NCBI RefSeq assembly: GCF_001522545.3
Contig: NC_031770.1
Coordinates: 19,533,491 to 19,597,490 of the forward strand
Source of the DNA: Parus major
Taxonomy: Eukaryota > Chordata > Aves > Passeriformes > Paridae
Direction: 5' to 3'
DNA: 64,000 bases
The stretch's first letter is position 1. Every line of letters begins with the position of its first letter. The position numbers and the translations under genes were made by a program. This document shows, piece by piece, positions 62,582 through 64,000 of this stretch. Below the pieces are notes generated by a model that was not told the origin of the DNA, made no database searches, and saw only the letters and a program-made list of their open reading frames with translations.

Positions 62582-64000
62582 AGGCATAAATACAGCTGAT
62601 TCCAAAACTACCCCAAAAAGGGGTCTAACTCTAGAGGTTAAATACTCTGGAGGGTTTTGCTGCTGTTTGCTTGCTTTGGATTTTTTTTTTTTAAATTTTT
62701 TTTTTAGAGCAGGAGTGGTTATGGGGAGAAAGAAATGTGATTTCCAAAAATGTAAAGCCCGGAATAGGATCTTTGAGTCAGGTATACAAGAATACATCCA
62801 CCAAACTGTGGGCATGTCACATCCAAACCCAGTAGATGTAGCTTCTTGAAGTCTTCTCTGACTCATGAGGTTTGGATTTGGCACATAAATCCAGATGTGT
62901 GGGCCACATACGCATTAACTTACTAAAGCTAATTATTAGTGACTGTCAGATAAGAAGGAACTGAATGAGAGCACCTTGGGCACTCAGCATCATCATAAAT
63001 ACACAGATCAAGCTGATTTTCACCTCATTTGAGGGGAAAATTAAGAGACTTTGCCATTCATTTCGAGCTGCTTGGAGATACTGCAGTTGAGATGGGATTC
63101 TTATGTATATTGGGGGGGTTATTTCTATATATACAGTTAAAAATCATGGAAATGCTCTGTTTTTGTAGATTTATTTTCTATTTTCCATTTAGCTGTGAGG
63201 ATAGGACAGGTAAGAAATACAATGACCCCATGTGGGTAGAGAGGGCACTGAGGAAGTGATTTTCACTGTGCAAGGACAGGGGGTCAGCTGGAATTTAGCT
63301 ACGAGGATGCTGTGCAGGTACACATCGCACAATGTCCTCGTGTCTCAGCATGCCAGAAAAAGGCTGAGGAGCAGAGGAATGGGTAGCCACCCCTTGAATG
63401 TGGGTGGCCAAAAGCAGGGGCTGCAGGAGAGGCTCCCCATGGATGTGCATGTGGCATGTACTGACGTGCATCTCTGAACGGGCACCTGCGCTTGCCACAG
63501 CCCCTTGGAGCTTTGCACCATCCCAGGGAAGCCCAGCAAGAGCTAACTAAAGTTGTGCACTGCAACACAAGCACTCTGACATTCAGCGAAGTCAGGTCTT
63601 CAACTTCTGTGAACAGCTTTTGCTCCAGTGGGGGCTATTTGTTCATGCCAGCTACTTGTTCTGGCTCCCAAATTAAATAAAAGTTTGGCAAAACTTTGCT
63701 TGTGTCCCGTTCATGCAGTGGCATTTCACAGGAAAGACACATCTAGGAGACTACTACAGATGCTTCAGATTTGTTTAAAATGTTTATAAATTCTGCCTCT
63801 AAAAATTATTTTAACACATAGGCGCAGCTTGGAGCACGGATATAAAACTAAGTATTGACAAGAGACAAAAAATTATGAAGATTCTAGTTCAGGACTATCA
63901 GAGATAATGATACCTAAACACCTTAACCTCAAACTCATTAGTCTCACATATCTCAATCAATATGGATTCTCTCAGAAATCAATTTTCAGCAGCAAATATG

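Larger units (their letters stand above)
59451..64000. other. Unique non-coding sequence to the window end
   Basis: Contains a GC-rich patch at about 59460-59575, a T/GTTTG low-complexity run at 60040-60084, a T20 run at 62562-62581 and short A/T runs. A minus-strand frame at 61552-61650 follows a good acceptor-like run (ATTTCTGTCTCATCAAG) but has flat codon composition. A mildly coding-like plus-strand frame occupies 63232-63477, and an AATAAA with GT-rich sequence downstream lies at about 63675-63705. No gene was recognised. Confidence 0.5.

Noticed and set aside
62471..62884. 137-codon minus-strand frame
   Set aside because: It is stretched by poly-A/poly-T runs read as Lys; nothing else supports it.

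Overview
The window looks like bird nuclear DNA. The best evidence is a 3'-truncated CR1 LINE of avian type at about 26651-27291, whose terminal sequence matches the neognath-bird CR1 tail. Degraded old amniote interspersed repeats, low overall repeat density, AT-rich sequence and no operon-like gene packing fit this. It reads as a gene-poor interval (gene desert or large introns) on a large chromosome. No complete protein-coding gene can be recognised, and no tRNA, rRNA, known microRNA or CRISPR array was seen.

Layout: positions 1-153 are the edge of a CpG-rich, promoter-like block, with a possible splice donor at 153/154. From there to about 22 kb the sequence is mostly AT-rich and unique, with a C-tract (594-614), a possible cysteine-rich coding segment on the minus strand (3353-3497), a G-quadruplex motif (11233-11257), old repeat fragments (about 12.9-13.1 kb and 18.85-19.0 kb) and two perfect short hairpins (16997-17029, 20296-20325). 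At 22169-22690, minus strand, lies a 173-codon open frame with clear similarity to the reverse transcriptase of DIRS-type (tyrosine-recombinase) retrotransposons. This is the most interesting feature, because DIRS elements are rarely discussed in birds and the frame is still open.

From 26 to 34 kb there are dinucleotide repeats, the CR1 copy and two small CpG-rich pockets (33542-33660 and 34072-34185) that each resemble an exon. From about 38.2 to 40.5 kb an old repeat is followed by unique sequence that looks like a conserved non-coding (enhancer-type) cluster. A 43-bp tandem duplication lies at 43541-43626. A 112-nt pure pyrimidine tract, including eleven perfect TTCCCC units, lies at 48531-48642. 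The strongest exon-like signal is 55403-55597 on the minus strand, where base composition by codon position is textbook coding and a good splice acceptor precedes it. Old SINE-like pieces lie at 57.7-58.5 kb, and 59.2-59.45 kb is another enhancer-like block.

The exon-like segments cannot be joined into one gene from sequence alone, and none of their peptides was recognised. Most open frames in the window are chance frames in unselected DNA.
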